Positions 16,725-24,969 of a DNA stretch of 64,000 bases are shown here, one piece after another. Source of the stretch: JBGTFE01 sp041747435 (GTDB lineage: Bacteria; Acidobacteriota; Blastocatellia; Pyrinomonadales; Pyrinomonadaceae); NCBI GenBank assembly GCA_041747435.1, contig JBGTFE010000117.1, positions 1 to 64,000 of the forward strand, read 5' to 3'. The first letter of the stretch is position 1. Every line of letters begins with the position of its first letter. Below the pieces are notes generated by a model. That model was given only the letters and a program-made list of their open reading frames with translations, was not told the origin of the DNA and made no database searches. Made by a program: the position numbers and the translations under genes.

Positions 16725-17687
16725 TTACGCTATCAACACGATCTTGCCGAAGGCTTTTTGTTCGATAACGGCGTGATGCGCTTCGGCGGCTTCTGCGAGC
16801 GGGAATGTTTTTCCGACGACCGGTTTTAAAAACCCGCGGCTTAAACCGCCGTAAATTGCGGCGTGAATTTCGTTCATCTCCGAGTTGGGCGCGTTAAAAA
16901 GCGCCATTCCAAAAACGGCGGCGTCTTTGCCCATTATGGCGCGCGGATTGAATTCCAGCGAGCCGCGATTTCCAATGATCGCGACGCGTCCGAACATTGC
17001 GAGGATCTCAAAATCTTTCTGAAGATTTACGTTTGCGAGCATTTCAAGAATAATATTGACACCTTTGCCGTCCGTGACCGCGGCGATCTCTTCGAAATAG
17101 GATTTGTCGGAATGATCAAAAACAAAATCCGCGCCCTGTTCTTTAACCAATGCGATTCCTTCTTCCGAACTCGCGGTGCCGATGACTTTCAGTCCCGCAT
17201 TTTTCGCCCATTGAACCGCAGCGATACCGACGCCGCCCGACGCGCCGTGAACAAGCACCGTTTCGTCCGGTTTCCCTTTCGCTTTTTGAAACAATGCGCG
17301 AAAAGCAGTCGCGTACGGAACGAAAACGCCCGCGCCCTGCTCAAAAGAAACATTTTCCGGTAAAAGGTGAACCTGATCATCCTCGCACAATGCAAATTCG
17401 GCATAAACTCCCGAAACCGAACCCGCGGTAAAAACGCGATCACCCGTTTTTAATTTTGTGACATTTTTGCCGACCGCTTCGACGATTCCCGCCGCATCTT
17501 TGCCCGGAGTGAATGGCAGATCGGGCTTTTGTGCGTACATTCCGGCGCGAACATATGTGTCAACCGGGTTTACGCCCGCTGCTTTGACACGAACCAGAAC
17601 CTGAGAATCTCCGACTTCGGGTGTCGGAATATCCTCGAATTTCATAACTTCCGGTTCGCCGAATTTTTTTACGATGATTGCTTTCAT
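16725..17687 (-). CDS. NADPH:quinone oxidoreductase (zeta-crystallin type MDR)
   Basis: This 320-residue zinc-free medium-chain dehydrogenase probably reduces quinones or enones with NADPH. The GroES-like half is residues 1-120, and the nucleotide-binding motif VHGASGGVGIAAVQWAK is near residue 145. The zinc-ligand cysteines of alcohol dehydrogenases are absent. The C-terminal half ends with the family-typical PLAEAAEAHHAVI and GKIVLIA. It lies upstream of the hemerythrin gene and downstream of trxA, from which it is separated by a tandem-word repeat. Confidence 0.92.
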   Translation of the reverse strand: MKAIIVKKFGEPEVMKFEDIPTPEVGDSQVLVRVKAAGVNPVDTYVRAGMYAQKPDLPFTPGKDAAGIVEAVGKNVTKLKTGDRVFTAGSVSGVYAEFALCEDDQVHLLPENVSFEQGAGVFVPYATAFRALFQKAKGKPDETVLVHGASGGVGIAAVQWAKNAGLKVIGTASSEEGIALVKEQGADFVFDHSDKSYFEEIAAVTDGKGVNIILEMLANVNLQKDFEILAMFGRVAIIGNRGSLEFNPRAIMGKDAAVFGMALFNAPNSEMNEIHAAIYGGLSRGFLKPVVGKTFPLAEAAEAHHAVIEQKAFGKIVLIA

Positions 17688-17712
17688 AGGATAGCGATGA
17701 GCTACAAGCGGC

Positions 17713-17772
17713 GAGGGACGAGTTGAAGAAACTTTTCTTCGCTCGTCCCATGTCCCTTGTCACTCGTTCCTC
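17713..17772. repeat. Inverted GGGACGAG word element between trxA and the quinone reductase gene
   Basis: GGGACGAG (17715-17722) pairs with CTCGTCCC (17742-17749). Further related words in the second half read CTCGTCCCATG, TCCCTTGTCA and CTCGTTCCTC. The element fills the 88-bp gap and can fold into a long hairpin. Confidence 0.65.
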
Positions 17773-17775
17773 AAA

Positions 17776-18105
17776 TCAAACATATTGATTGATCAATTCC
17801 GCTAGCTTTTCGCGGCTGATATTGCCGCCGACGTAGCGTTCCTGTTCCTGCCCGTTCTTAAACAGGATGAGCGTCGGAATTCCGCGAATGCCGTAACGCT
17901 GCGGCGTGTTGATATTGTTGTCAACATCCATTTTTACTACGTTTGCCTTGCCGTCAAACTCCTCCGCAACCGCTTCGATCGTCGGCGCTATCGCGCGGCA
18001 AGGTCCGCACCATTCTGCCCAAAAATCGACGAGCGTCGGTTTGTCAGACTTCAAAACATCCGTTTCAAAATTTGTGTCTGTAACTGCTTTTGTAAAATTT
18101 CCCAT
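17776..18105 (-). CDS. trxA: Thioredoxin
   Basis: This is a classic 109-residue thioredoxin that keeps cytosolic protein thiols reduced. The active site WCGPCR is at about residues 33-38, preceded by VDFWAEW, and the cis-Pro region RGIPTLILFKNG follows. An AAGGAG Shine-Dalgarno sequence lies close before the ATG. Its neighbours are other redox enzymes, in keeping with a stress-defence block. Confidence 0.96.
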   Translation of the reverse strand: MGNFTKAVTDTNFETDVLKSDKPTLVDFWAEWCGPCRAIAPTIEAVAEEFDGKANVVKMDVDNNINTPQRYGIRGIPTLILFKNGQEQERYVGGNISREKLAELINQYV

Positions 18106-18190
18106 AGTTATTATCTCCTTAAAAAAATCAAATTATTACACGCCGGCAATTTCGTCGATATCGAAACGCCGAAAAATATTTAGAAATATC

Positions 18191-18622
18191 TTAGCCTCTT
18201 GCCAAAGTTGCCTGCAAGTTGATCGTCGTCCCGGCGAGCGCTTTCGAAACGGGACAATTTTCCTTCGCTCCGTTTGCGATCTCCTGAAATGTTGCGTCGT
18301 CGATCTCCGGAATCTCCGCATCGGTCGTCAAATCAATTTGCGTTATCGAAAAACCATCGCCGACTTTTTCAAATTGCACCGCGGCTTTGGTTTTTATCGA
18401 CTCGGGTTTGAATCCCTGACGCCCGAGAGCGGCTGAAAGCGCCATCGAAAAACATCCTGCATGCGCCGCGCCGATAAGCTCTTCCGGGTTTGTTCCCGTT
18501 CCGTCTTCCATTCGCGATTTGAACGAGTACGCGCCCTCAAAAGCGCCGCTTCCCAAGCGCATCGTTCCGTTTCCTTCCAATATCGAGCCGTTCCATTCGG
18601 CTTCTGCATTTCTAGTTGCCAT
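18191..18622 (-). CDS. OsmC/Ohr family peroxidase
   Basis: OsmC-type enzymes reduce organic hydroperoxides using two cysteines. The first Cys is in AHAGCFSMALSAAL and the second in KENCPVSKAL. The family GTNPEELIGAAHAGC block is intact. The ATG at 18622 is chosen because GGAGG lies 8 nt upstream. The 143-residue length is normal. It sits between trxA and an alcohol dehydrogenase gene on the same strand. Confidence 0.93.
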   Translation of the reverse strand: MATRNAEAEWNGSILEGNGTMRLGSGAFEGAYSFKSRMEDGTGTNPEELIGAAHAGCFSMALSAALGRQGFKPESIKTKAAVQFEKVGDGFSITQIDLTTDAEIPEIDDATFQEIANGAKENCPVSKALAGTTINLQATLARG

Positions 18623-18662
18623 TCTTTTTTCCTCCAATTTCCTATTTTCAATTCATCAAGTT

Positions 18663-19679
18663 CTAAAAATCATTTTCGAGCACGATCCTGTAACGCGCTT
18701 TGCCGCCTTCGAGATGTTCGAAAGCTTCATTGATCTCCGACATCTTAAAATTTTCCGTCACGGTTTCGATATTGTGCCGTGCGCAAAAATCGAGCATTTT
18801 TGAAACGACCGTCGGGCTTCCCGTCGCCGTTCCGGTAACGCTTTTTTGATTCATTATAAGCTGAAACGAAATGATCGGGATCGGTTCCATAACCGCGCCG
18901 ACAACGTGCAGCTTGCCTCTCGGCGAGAGCGCGTTCATATACAATTCCCAATTCAGCGGCTGATTCGCCGTCGTCAAGATCATGTCGAATTTCCCAACGA
19001 GTTTCTCAAGTTCCGCGGCGCTTCGTGTATCAACGATCGCGTCCGCGCCGAGTTTTTTCGCTTCATCGGCTTTTGAAGCCGAAGTGGAAAACGCTGTAAC
19101 TTCGCAGCCCCATTTGTCTGCAAATTGCAGCGCCAGATGACCAAGTCCGCCGATGCCGACAATGCCGACTTTATCCGTCGGTTTGATATCATTTTGCACG
19201 AACGGATTAAAAACCGTAATTCCGCCGCAAAATAGCGGTCCGGCTTTTGAAGCGTCGAGCGCTTCCGGTATTTTTATCGCCCACGCCCAATGGCATCGAA
19301 CGCGATCTGCAAACCCGCCGTGATGCTCGACGATCGTTCCGATCAAATTCGGGCAGTTTATCTGAAATCCCGAAAGACATTGGTCGCAATGCATACAAGT
19401 TTCGGCGTTCCAGCCGAGACCGACCGTGTCGCCGATCTTTACACTTTTTACATTTTCGCCGACCGCAACGATCTCGCCGACGGCTTCGTGACCGCCGACA
19501 AACGGATAAACCGTCATTCCCCAGTCGTTGTTCAGCATTGAAAGATCAGAATGACATATTCCGCAATGCGAAACTTTTATTTCGACTTCTTCGCTGCCGA
19601 GCTCGCCTGCATCGAATTCAAACGGCTCAAATTTCCCTTTCGGCTCATGCGCCGCGTATGCTTTTATTTTTTCTCCCAC
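18663..19679 (-). CDS. Zinc-dependent alcohol dehydrogenase (YahK/CAD type)
   Basis: This 338-residue NAD(P)-dependent dehydrogenase reduces aldehydes or oxidises alcohols. Catalytic zinc ligands are in HCGICHSD and VGGHEAVGE. The structural zinc site has four Cys in CMHCDQCLSGFQINC. The Rossmann motif GIVGIGGLGHLALQFA is near residue 170. The HCGICHSDL and GWNAETC patterns place it with the YahK/cinnamyl-alcohol group, which reduces a broad range of aldehydes. An OsmC gene lies 40 bp downstream. Confidence 0.92.
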   Translation of the reverse strand: MGEKIKAYAAHEPKGKFEPFEFDAGELGSEEVEIKVSHCGICHSDLSMLNNDWGMTVYPFVGGHEAVGEIVAVGENVKSVKIGDTVGLGWNAETCMHCDQCLSGFQINCPNLIGTIVEHHGGFADRVRCHWAWAIKIPEALDASKAGPLFCGGITVFNPFVQNDIKPTDKVGIVGIGGLGHLALQFADKWGCEVTAFSTSASKADEAKKLGADAIVDTRSAAELEKLVGKFDMILTTANQPLNWELYMNALSPRGKLHVVGAVMEPIPIISFQLIMNQKSVTGTATGSPTVVSKMLDFCARHNIETVTENFKMSEINEAFEHLEGGKARYRIVLENDF

Positions 19680-19703
19680 TAATTCCTCCTTTTTTTTTAA
19701 TTT

Positions 19704-20126
19704 CTACATCAATTCAGCCGGATTTTTGTTTATATTATCCGCCGAACGTTTTATCATCGTCTTCAAAATATTTTCGTCCACATCGCTTAATCTTTTGACA
19801 TAAAGACAGCCTTTTCCGGTTTTGTGCTTGCCCAATTTTGGTAAGAGATCTGCGGCGCGCTTTCCTATTATTCCGTAAAGAACGATGTTTGCCTTTCGCG
19901 GCGAGAATCCGATCTTCATCCAATCCAGCTCGCGCCCGGTCGAATATTTCACGATGCGCGTGCCGAAACCCATGATGCTTTCTCCCCACATTTTCGGATC
20001 GTCGCCGGTAGCGTTTGTCATCCATTCCGCGATCTTTTTGCAATCTGCGCGCTTTTGTTCATCATCAACTTCGCTGAGAAAATCCTCAACACTCGCATCG
20101 TTTTGCTTTGTCTTTAGCTCAGCCAT
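19704..20126 (-). CDS. DUF1801 domain protein
   Basis: This 140-residue protein matches the DUF1801/YdhG-like group of small cytosolic proteins. It shows DCKKIAEWMTNATGDDPKMW, IMGFGTRIVKYSTGRELDW and FSPRKANIVLY. The function is unknown. Its ATG follows directly after the stop codon of the methyltransferase gene (no gap), so the two are co-translated. Confidence 0.82.
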   Translation of the reverse strand: MAELKTKQNDASVEDFLSEVDDEQKRADCKKIAEWMTNATGDDPKMWGESIMGFGTRIVKYSTGRELDWMKIGFSPRKANIVLYGIIGKRAADLLPKLGKHKTGKGCLYVKRLSDVDENILKTMIKRSADNINKNPAELM

Positions 20127-20774
20127 TTATTCACGCTCCTTTCTTATCAACATCAAACCGTCGCGCACCGCAAGCAAAATATTCGAGACATGATCATCCG
20201 ATTGAATTTTTTGATTGAAAGCGTGCAAAGCCTTTGTATTTTCATCTTCATTCGCCGCGTTCAAAACTCGCCCGCTCCAAAGGACATTGTCCGCCAAAAT
20301 AATTCCACCGACTCTCAATTTCGGAAAGATCAGATCGAAATAATTTGAATAATTCGGCTTGTCAGCATCGATAAAAACAAGGTCGAACGTTTCGTCGAGC
20401 ACCGGAATTATCTGTGTCGCATCGCCAATAAACGCGTCAATTCTGCTGTAAAAAGGCGTCATTGCCCAAAATTCTTTTGCAATTGCGTTCGTTTCTTCAT
20501 CTACGTCGAGGGTTATTATTCTGCCATCGTCCGGCAAACCTTCCGCCATGCAAAGCGCGGAATACCCCATGTAAGTTCCGATCTCCAAAATTCGCCTCGG
20601 CGCGAGAATTTTGCTGAACATCGAAAGCAAGCGACCTTGATAAAATCCCGAAAGCATAGACTTGTCTTCTCGCTCGCCGAAAGTTTTTCGCCGCAATTCG
20701 CGAAGAATTTCATTCTCTTCCGATGTGAAATTTTCCGCGTAATTCTGTATTTCCGTTTCGATCATTTGAATCAT
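20127..20774 (-). CDS. SAM-dependent O-methyltransferase (family 3)
   Basis: This 215-residue class I methyltransferase is related to catechol and caffeoyl-CoA O-methyltransferases. The SAM site includes ILEIGTYMGYSALCMAEGLP (residues about 62-81), IITLDVDEE and the metal-binding Asp in LVFIDADKPNYSNYFD, followed by GGIILADNVLWSGRV. The substrate is probably a small catechol-like compound. It overlaps neither neighbour but is packed between the DUF3303 and DUF1801 genes with gaps of 4 and 0 bp. Confidence 0.93.
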   Translation of the reverse strand: MIQMIETEIQNYAENFTSEENEILRELRRKTFGEREDKSMLSGFYQGRLLSMFSKILAPRRILEIGTYMGYSALCMAEGLPDDGRIITLDVDEETNAIAKEFWAMTPFYSRIDAFIGDATQIIPVLDETFDLVFIDADKPNYSNYFDLIFPKLRVGGIILADNVLWSGRVLNAANEDENTKALHAFNQKIQSDDHVSNILLAVRDGLMLIRKERE

Positions 20775-20778
20775 AATT

Positions 20779-21057
20779 CTAAAGTTTCGGAGCTATCTTT
20801 TCGACCATCTCCGCCGAAGTCATCACCGGAAAATATTCGAAATCGACGATGTCGTTCCATTTTGCGATCCATTCGTCCAGAAGTTTCACATCGTCCGTTT
20901 CCATTACCTGAAAACATCTGCGCATATCCGAATCTATCCAGCTTGCGACATAACTCAAACCTTCCGGCATCATCCGCCCTTTTTCGCGAAATCGCCTGTA
21001 GATCGGCAAAGGATCGTCATTCTTAAAATATTCGAGCACCATGTACTGCATATTCAA
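20779..21057 (-). CDS. DUF3303-like small protein
   Basis: This 92-residue protein looks like the DUF3303 family of ferredoxin-like small proteins. It shows YMVLEYFKNDDPLPIYRRFR, EGLSYVASWID and RCFQVMETDD. The role is unknown. Its start overlaps the end of the MDR gene by 4 bp (ATGA type), so it is translationally coupled and belongs to the same operon. Confidence 0.8.
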   Translation of the reverse strand: MNMQYMVLEYFKNDDPLPIYRRFREKGRMMPEGLSYVASWIDSDMRRCFQVMETDDVKLLDEWIAKWNDIVDFEYFPVMTSAEMVEKIAPKL

Positions 21058-22061
21058 ATCTTGATCACGATCTTACCGAAATGCGCGCCGCTTTCCATAT
21101 ATTTCAGCGCTTCTTTTGCTTCGCCGAATTCGAAAACTTTGTCGATCACGGGTTTCAGATGATTGTGCAAACAAAGCATTTGATTCATCTGTTCAAACAT
21201 CTGACGCGAGCCGACAAAAATTCCGTGCATTTTTACCGATTTCGCGAAGATCAAATTCGGATTGAACTCGCCCGCGCCAGCCAAAACACCAATAACGGCT
21301 ATATGCCCGCCCATTTTCACGGATTTCAAGGAACGCTGCATCGTGCCCGCGCCGCCGACTTCGATAATATGATCTACGCCCCGATTTTCCGTGAGTTCCA
21401 AAACGACTTTGTCCCAATTTTCGTGTTTTTTATAATTTATCAGATCATTAGCGCCTAATTGTTCTGCCTTTTGCAGTTTCTCGTCGCTCGATGAAGTAAT
21501 GATCGTTCGCTCGCAGTAAACGGAAGCAAATTGCAGCGCAAAGATCGAAACGCCGCCGGTGCCCTGGAGCAAAACCGAATCGTTTTGCTTCAGCCCGCCC
21601 GAGACGAAAAGCGCATGATAAGCCGTCACCGCCGCACACGGAAGAGTCGCCGCTTCTTCATACGAAAGGTGATCCGCAATTCGAACCAAGCCGTTTTCGT
21701 CGAACACCCCGAACTCGCGCAAGCATCCGTCCAGATCGCCGCCGAGCGCAGTGCGCGCGTTTTCATTCGTGACCTCGCCGTCGGTCCAGCCTTGCATAAA
21801 GATCGGGCAAACGCGATCGCCGGCTTTCCATTTTGAAACGTTTTCGCCAACCGCCGCGACTTCGCCCGCGCCGTCTGAAAACGGCACAAGGGGAAGTTTC
21901 AGCTTGGGATTGTACGCGCCTTTCACCATCAAAAGATCGCGATAATTCAAAGACGCGGCACGAAATCTTACCAAAATTTCGCCGGCTTTCGGCGTCGGTT
22001 CATCGCGCTCGACAAGATCAAGATTTTCTATCCCGAATTCCTTGATTTGATAAACTTTCAT
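21054..22061 (-). CDS. Zinc-free MDR family NAD(P)H-dependent oxidoreductase
   Basis: This 335-residue medium-chain dehydrogenase resembles quinone and enoyl reductases. The N-terminal GroES-like domain has RFRAASLNYRDLLMVKGAYN and DGAGEVAAVGENVSKW. The nucleotide-binding turn is LLQGTGGVSIFALQFA. A structural zinc-site Cys cluster is lacking. It is the second oxidoreductase of this kind here. It overlaps the YceI gene by 4 bp, so regulation by the upstream Rrf2 gene is likely shared. Confidence 0.9.
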   Translation of the reverse strand: MKVYQIKEFGIENLDLVERDEPTPKAGEILVRFRAASLNYRDLLMVKGAYNPKLKLPLVPFSDGAGEVAAVGENVSKWKAGDRVCPIFMQGWTDGEVTNENARTALGGDLDGCLREFGVFDENGLVRIADHLSYEEAATLPCAAVTAYHALFVSGGLKQNDSVLLQGTGGVSIFALQFASVYCERTIITSSSDEKLQKAEQLGANDLINYKKHENWDKVVLELTENRGVDHIIEVGGAGTMQRSLKSVKMGGHIAVIGVLAGAGEFNPNLIFAKSVKMHGIFVGSRQMFEQMNQMLCLHNHLKPVIDKVFEFGEAKEALKYMESGAHFGKIVIKI

Positions 22062-22714
22062 TTCTTCCGCGGGCTCTTTAGATTCAGTCGGATAACGACG
22101 TCGTCACGAATCAAGTCATCCGTTTTTCCCGCATAAACAATACCGAAATCTTTTCTGTTGACAGAAAATTCCGCTTCGACCGACACGTCCGCATCGCCGA
22201 CCGAAATTTTCGCCGGAAACGTTATCGATTTTGTTTGTCCGTGTAGATTCAGATCGCCCGTAACCGTATAATTTCCAGCACCTTTGGCGGCGTCGGCAAC
22301 GATCTTTGTCGAGGTAAAACTCGCTTTCGGAAATTTTTCGATGTCGAAAAAATCCGGCGTTTGCAGATGCTTCGTCAAACCGTCAGCGTCCGTGTAAACC
22401 GACTTCATATCGATCTCGACCGAAACGCCGCTATCTTCCGGCTTTTCATTTACCAGATCGATCGTTCCCGTGAACGCCTTAAATCCGCCGTCGTGTTTGC
22501 CGGTTACCTTCGATCCGGTAAATTCAACTTTCGAATTTTCCGCCGTTAACGGCAGTGCCGTTCCTTTGGCTTCCGACTTCGTCGACCCGTCCGTATTTAC
22601 GTCTTGCGAGTTGGTCGAATTTGTCGTCGTCGCCTTTGGTTTGTTCGCCGCCGGGTCTTCGCAAGCCGCAAGAACTACTGATAATGCTAAAATTCCCAAT
22701 CCAAGTTTTGTCAT
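22058..22714 (-). CDS. YceI-like lipoprotein
   Basis: This 218-residue protein has a lipoprotein signal with lipobox LAAC (Cys near residue 18), then a Thr/Asn/Ser-rich linker to about residue 50. The rest is a YceI-type lipocalin-like barrel (SKVEFTGSKVTGKHDGGF, LQTPDFFDIEKFPKASF, GDLNLHGQTKSI). YceI proteins bind polyisoprenoids or quinone-like lipids. Its place between an Rrf2 regulator and a quinone-type reductase suggests a role in quinone or electrophile handling at the membrane. Confidence 0.92.
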   Translation of the reverse strand: MTKLGLGILALSVVLAACEDPAANKPKATTTNSTNSQDVNTDGSTKSEAKGTALPLTAENSKVEFTGSKVTGKHDGGFKAFTGTIDLVNEKPEDSGVSVEIDMKSVYTDADGLTKHLQTPDFFDIEKFPKASFTSTKIVADAAKGAGNYTVTGDLNLHGQTKSITFPAKISVGDADVSVEAEFSVNRKDFGIVYAGKTDDLIRDDVVIRLNLKSPRKK

Positions 22715-22754
22715 GTTTCGATTCTCCTAATTTTTTTTAATTTCGAGATCGCGC

Positions 22755-23189
22755 TTAAACAGGCGCAGTCGTCTCGCGCTCGACGATCTCGATGACGTCG
22801 CGCAGCGTATATTTTGAAAGTTTTTCTTCGATCGCGCCGTCAATTTCCCGCTGAAGTTTCTCCAAAAAGACGGGAATATTTTTTCCAATAAAGCAATTTT
22901 GATCGGGAGTTTTGGGATGGAGCGAAAAAATCTCGCCTTTTGAAACGGCGCGATAAACTTCAAGCAGTCTGATCTCTTCGGGTTTGCGCGTCAGACACGA
23001 GCCGCCGCACATTCCCGTCTGCGAAACGACCAAGCCGTTTTCATACAAGGTTGGTAGCAAACGGCGAATCACAACCGGATTTGTATTCACGCTTTTCGCG
23101 ATGTGATCCGATTTGATGCGCTCGTCGCAGCTTTTGGCAAGCATCGCCAAAATATGAACCGCGATCGCAAACTGACTATTCGCTGCCAT
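22755..23189 (-). CDS. Rrf2 family transcriptional regulator
   Basis: This 144-residue winged-helix repressor is related to IscR and NsrR. The HTH region is DHIAKSVNTNPVVIRRLLPTL. Cysteines that could hold an iron-sulfur cluster or sense thiols are in GMCGGSCLTRKPEE and DQNCFIG. The ATG at 23189 gives the usual Rrf2 start (MAANSQFAIAVHIL). A longer frame has no family match. It sits 40 bp upstream of yceI and likely controls that operon and itself through the overlapping palindrome. Confidence 0.92.
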   Translation of the reverse strand: MAANSQFAIAVHILAMLAKSCDERIKSDHIAKSVNTNPVVIRRLLPTLYENGLVVSQTGMCGGSCLTRKPEEIRLLEVYRAVSKGEIFSLHPKTPDQNCFIGKNIPVFLEKLQREIDGAIEEKLSKYTLRDVIEIVERETTAPV

Positions 23190-23192
23190 AAC

Positions 23193-23228
23193 TGTAACAA
23201 GTATAGTTACAAACAGAATTGGAGTCAA
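23193..23228 (-). promoter_or_regulatory. Sigma-70 promoter with overlapping palindromic operator, near-leaderless
   Basis: On the minus strand TTGACT (23228-23223), a 17-bp spacer and TATACT (23205-23200) form a strong promoter. The 19-bp palindrome TGTAACTATACTTGTTACA (23211-23193) covers the -10 box. The predicted start of transcription is only a few bases before the ATG at 23189, so the mRNA would be leaderless or nearly so. No Shine-Dalgarno sequence is present. Confidence 0.75.
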
Positions 23229-23503
23229 GCGATCCGTTTTGGCTCGTCAGAATCTTCTTCCTCGATGGGCGGACTGTTTACGTCCGGCGGTTCTTCGATC
23301 GGTACGGGCTGCGGTTCCGTGTCCGGCGGAACCGGAATTCCATCATTCGGTTGCTCGATATTGCTGCCGTTTCGTTCGCCCGCTTCGGGATTTTCAATGT
23401 CGCCGCCTTCGGGGATTTGTTCCACGCCGGAATGATTTCCAAGATCTTCATCGGTCTCGGTCGAATTTACGTCGGGATTTGGAATATTTTGTACATCTTG
23501 CAT
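23225..23503 (-). CDS. Acidic proline-rich disordered small protein
   Basis: This 92-residue protein is almost entirely Pro, Glu, Asp, Asn and Ser (for example PVPPDTEPQPVPIEEPPD). It has no hydrophobic core or signal peptide and is likely intrinsically disordered. AGGAG lies about 13 nt before the ATG. Its stop codon overlaps the -35 box of the Rrf2 promoter. The family is not recognised. It might be a real small protein or a chance open frame, but the Shine-Dalgarno sequence and codon use favour a gene. Confidence 0.55.
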   Translation of the reverse strand: MQDVQNIPNPDVNSTETDEDLGNHSGVEQIPEGGDIENPEAGERNGSNIEQPNDGIPVPPDTEPQPVPIEEPPDVNSPPIEEEDSDEPKRIA

Positions 23504-23581
23504 AGTTTTCGTTTTCTCCTATTCGAAAAACGAAACAGCAAGATTTGTGCCTGCTCAAAAGTGTATCGAATCCGCGCAATA

Positions 23582-24475
23582 TTAATCGTTCACCATCTCG
23601 CGCAGTTCGAGCAGCGATTCATCCGCGATGATTCGAAAAATTCGGACTCGTCTGTCATTTGGAAATGCTCGCGCCGTCAGCGCGTCGCAAATTATCATCG
23701 CCGTATTTTTTAAGCCTTTTTGCCAATTTTCTTCAACGGTAGAGCGCAAAATTATTGAATCGCTCTCGACGTTTGCCGCGGTCAAGATCGTTTTCGCCAG
23801 AAACAGAAATTTGTCCCAGCCCGAAACGACCGCGATCAGATCGTCCGGCGAAGGGCGAGTTTCGCCGATCATCGAATCCGGCACGGAACGCGTTTTCAAG
23901 TAAATGCAGGTTTTATCGGGCGGCAAAACGCCTTGGATCTTCGGCATTTCATCGACCATCGCGGCAAAAACGGCATTTTCGCGTCGATGTTCGATGCTAA
24001 ATTCTTCAAAACTCGTCAGCTCGACCGGAAAATCAATCGTTTGTCCGATCTCTTCAACAAGAATTTCGCCAAGGTTTTTATCGGTTTCGACCACAAAAAC
24101 CTTCTCAGGCGGCTGAACCGAGAACCATTTTCGAAGATGTTTTTGTATCTCGGCAGCAGAAAAGCCGCGCGTTCGAGCGGACCGGAAAAATTCCGCGATC
24201 AGGCGATCGAGAGTGAAATCACCACTTTCTATCGGTTTATTTTCGCAAACGAAAAAGCCGCTGCCTTGTTTGAATTCGATCAGACCTTGCTCGGAAAGTT
24301 TTTGATACGCCGAGCTTACAGTGTTTGAATGAACTTTAAATCGCCGCGCGATCTCGTTTGTGCTCGGCAAGCGCTCGCCCGTTTTTAGATCGCCGCTCAT
24401 AATTCCGAGCGTGATCTGCGTCACGATCTGCTCGCGAATTGGAATTTCGGAATTTTTTGAAAGCCAAATTTTCAC
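23582..24475 (-). CDS. GntR family transcriptional regulator
   Basis: This 297-residue protein starts with a GntR/YtrA-type winged helix (PIREQIVTQITLGIMSGDLK, RLPSTNEIARRFKVHSNTVS). After residue about 75 comes a ligand domain that is not the usual UTRA or aminotransferase type. It contains PEKVFVVETDKNLGEILVEE and a periplasmic-binding-like alternation, so it may be a small unnamed effector domain. The target genes are unknown. The nearest gene downstream is the disordered small protein. Confidence 0.85.
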   Translation of the reverse strand: MKIWLSKNSEIPIREQIVTQITLGIMSGDLKTGERLPSTNEIARRFKVHSNTVSSAYQKLSEQGLIEFKQGSGFFVCENKPIESGDFTLDRLIAEFFRSARTRGFSAAEIQKHLRKWFSVQPPEKVFVVETDKNLGEILVEEIGQTIDFPVELTSFEEFSIEHRRENAVFAAMVDEMPKIQGVLPPDKTCIYLKTRSVPDSMIGETRPSPDDLIAVVSGWDKFLFLAKTILTAANVESDSIILRSTVEENWQKGLKNTAMIICDALTARAFPNDRRVRIFRIIADESLLELREMVND

Positions 24476-24484
24476 AAGAAACCT

Positions 24485-24965
24485 ACAGGGATGAAAGGAT
24501 AAAAGGGATATTAATTTTTCAGAACATCCATTAAATTCTGTCCTTCTAAAAAACGATTGTTGAGTCGTCGATATTCAAGTTTAGACTTGCCGAAGTTAAT
24601 AATTAAACCTACCTCGATCCCCGTCGTTTTCAGATAATTCAATAACTGGGCAAAATGTTCGTTAGAAAAGTTGTTCACAGCTTTTAATTCGACTAAAACT
24701 TTTTGTTCCACTACGAGATCCGCGAAAAAATCACCCACGATCATGCCGCGAAATTTAACTTTTAGCGAGATCTGTGACTCAACATGCATGCCTTTTTGCT
24801 GTAAAGCAATAACGAGTGCGTTTTGATAGACCGATTCGAGGAAACCGATGCCGAGTTCATTGCTGACTTCAAAACTCGCCTCCAATATTTTTCCCGTCAG
24901 ATCTTCGTAAAGCATTTAATATTTCTCAACCTTTTAAAATATCCTTTCCATCTCCTTTATCCCTG
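24485..24965. mobile_element. GxxExxY nuclease cassette bounded by inverted tandem-word repeats (ACAGGGAT type)
   Basis: The left end (24485-24516) reads ACAGGGATGAAAGGATAAAA and on. The right end (24938-24969) is a close inverted match, ATCCTTTCCATCTCCTTTAT followed by CCCTGTTAA. The arms are built of short words of the GGGATAAA and GGGATGAA kind. The left arm overlaps the GxxExxY stop codon, and the right arm reaches the next gene's stop codon. A gene-less element with the same word and ends lies at 39319-39402. Confidence 0.7.
24511..24915 (-). CDS. GxxExxY protein (PD-(D/E)XK nuclease-like), copy 1
   Basis: This 134-residue protein belongs to the GxxExxY family, named for the motif seen here as GFLESVY. 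The nuclease core is visible as DFFADLVVEQKVLVELKAV, with the Asp and the ExK of a PD-(D/E)XK fold, followed by QLLNYLKTTGIEVGLIINFG. The cellular role of the family is unknown. The gene lies inside a cassette of inverted word repeats. A second, divergent copy is at 47239-47673 with different words around it. Confidence 0.92.
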   Translation of the reverse strand: MLYEDLTGKILEASFEVSNELGIGFLESVYQNALVIALQQKGMHVESQISLKVKFRGMIVGDFFADLVVEQKVLVELKAVNNFSNEHFAQLLNYLKTTGIEVGLIINFGKSKLEYRRLNNRFLEGQNLMDVLKN

Positions 24966-24969
24966 TTAA

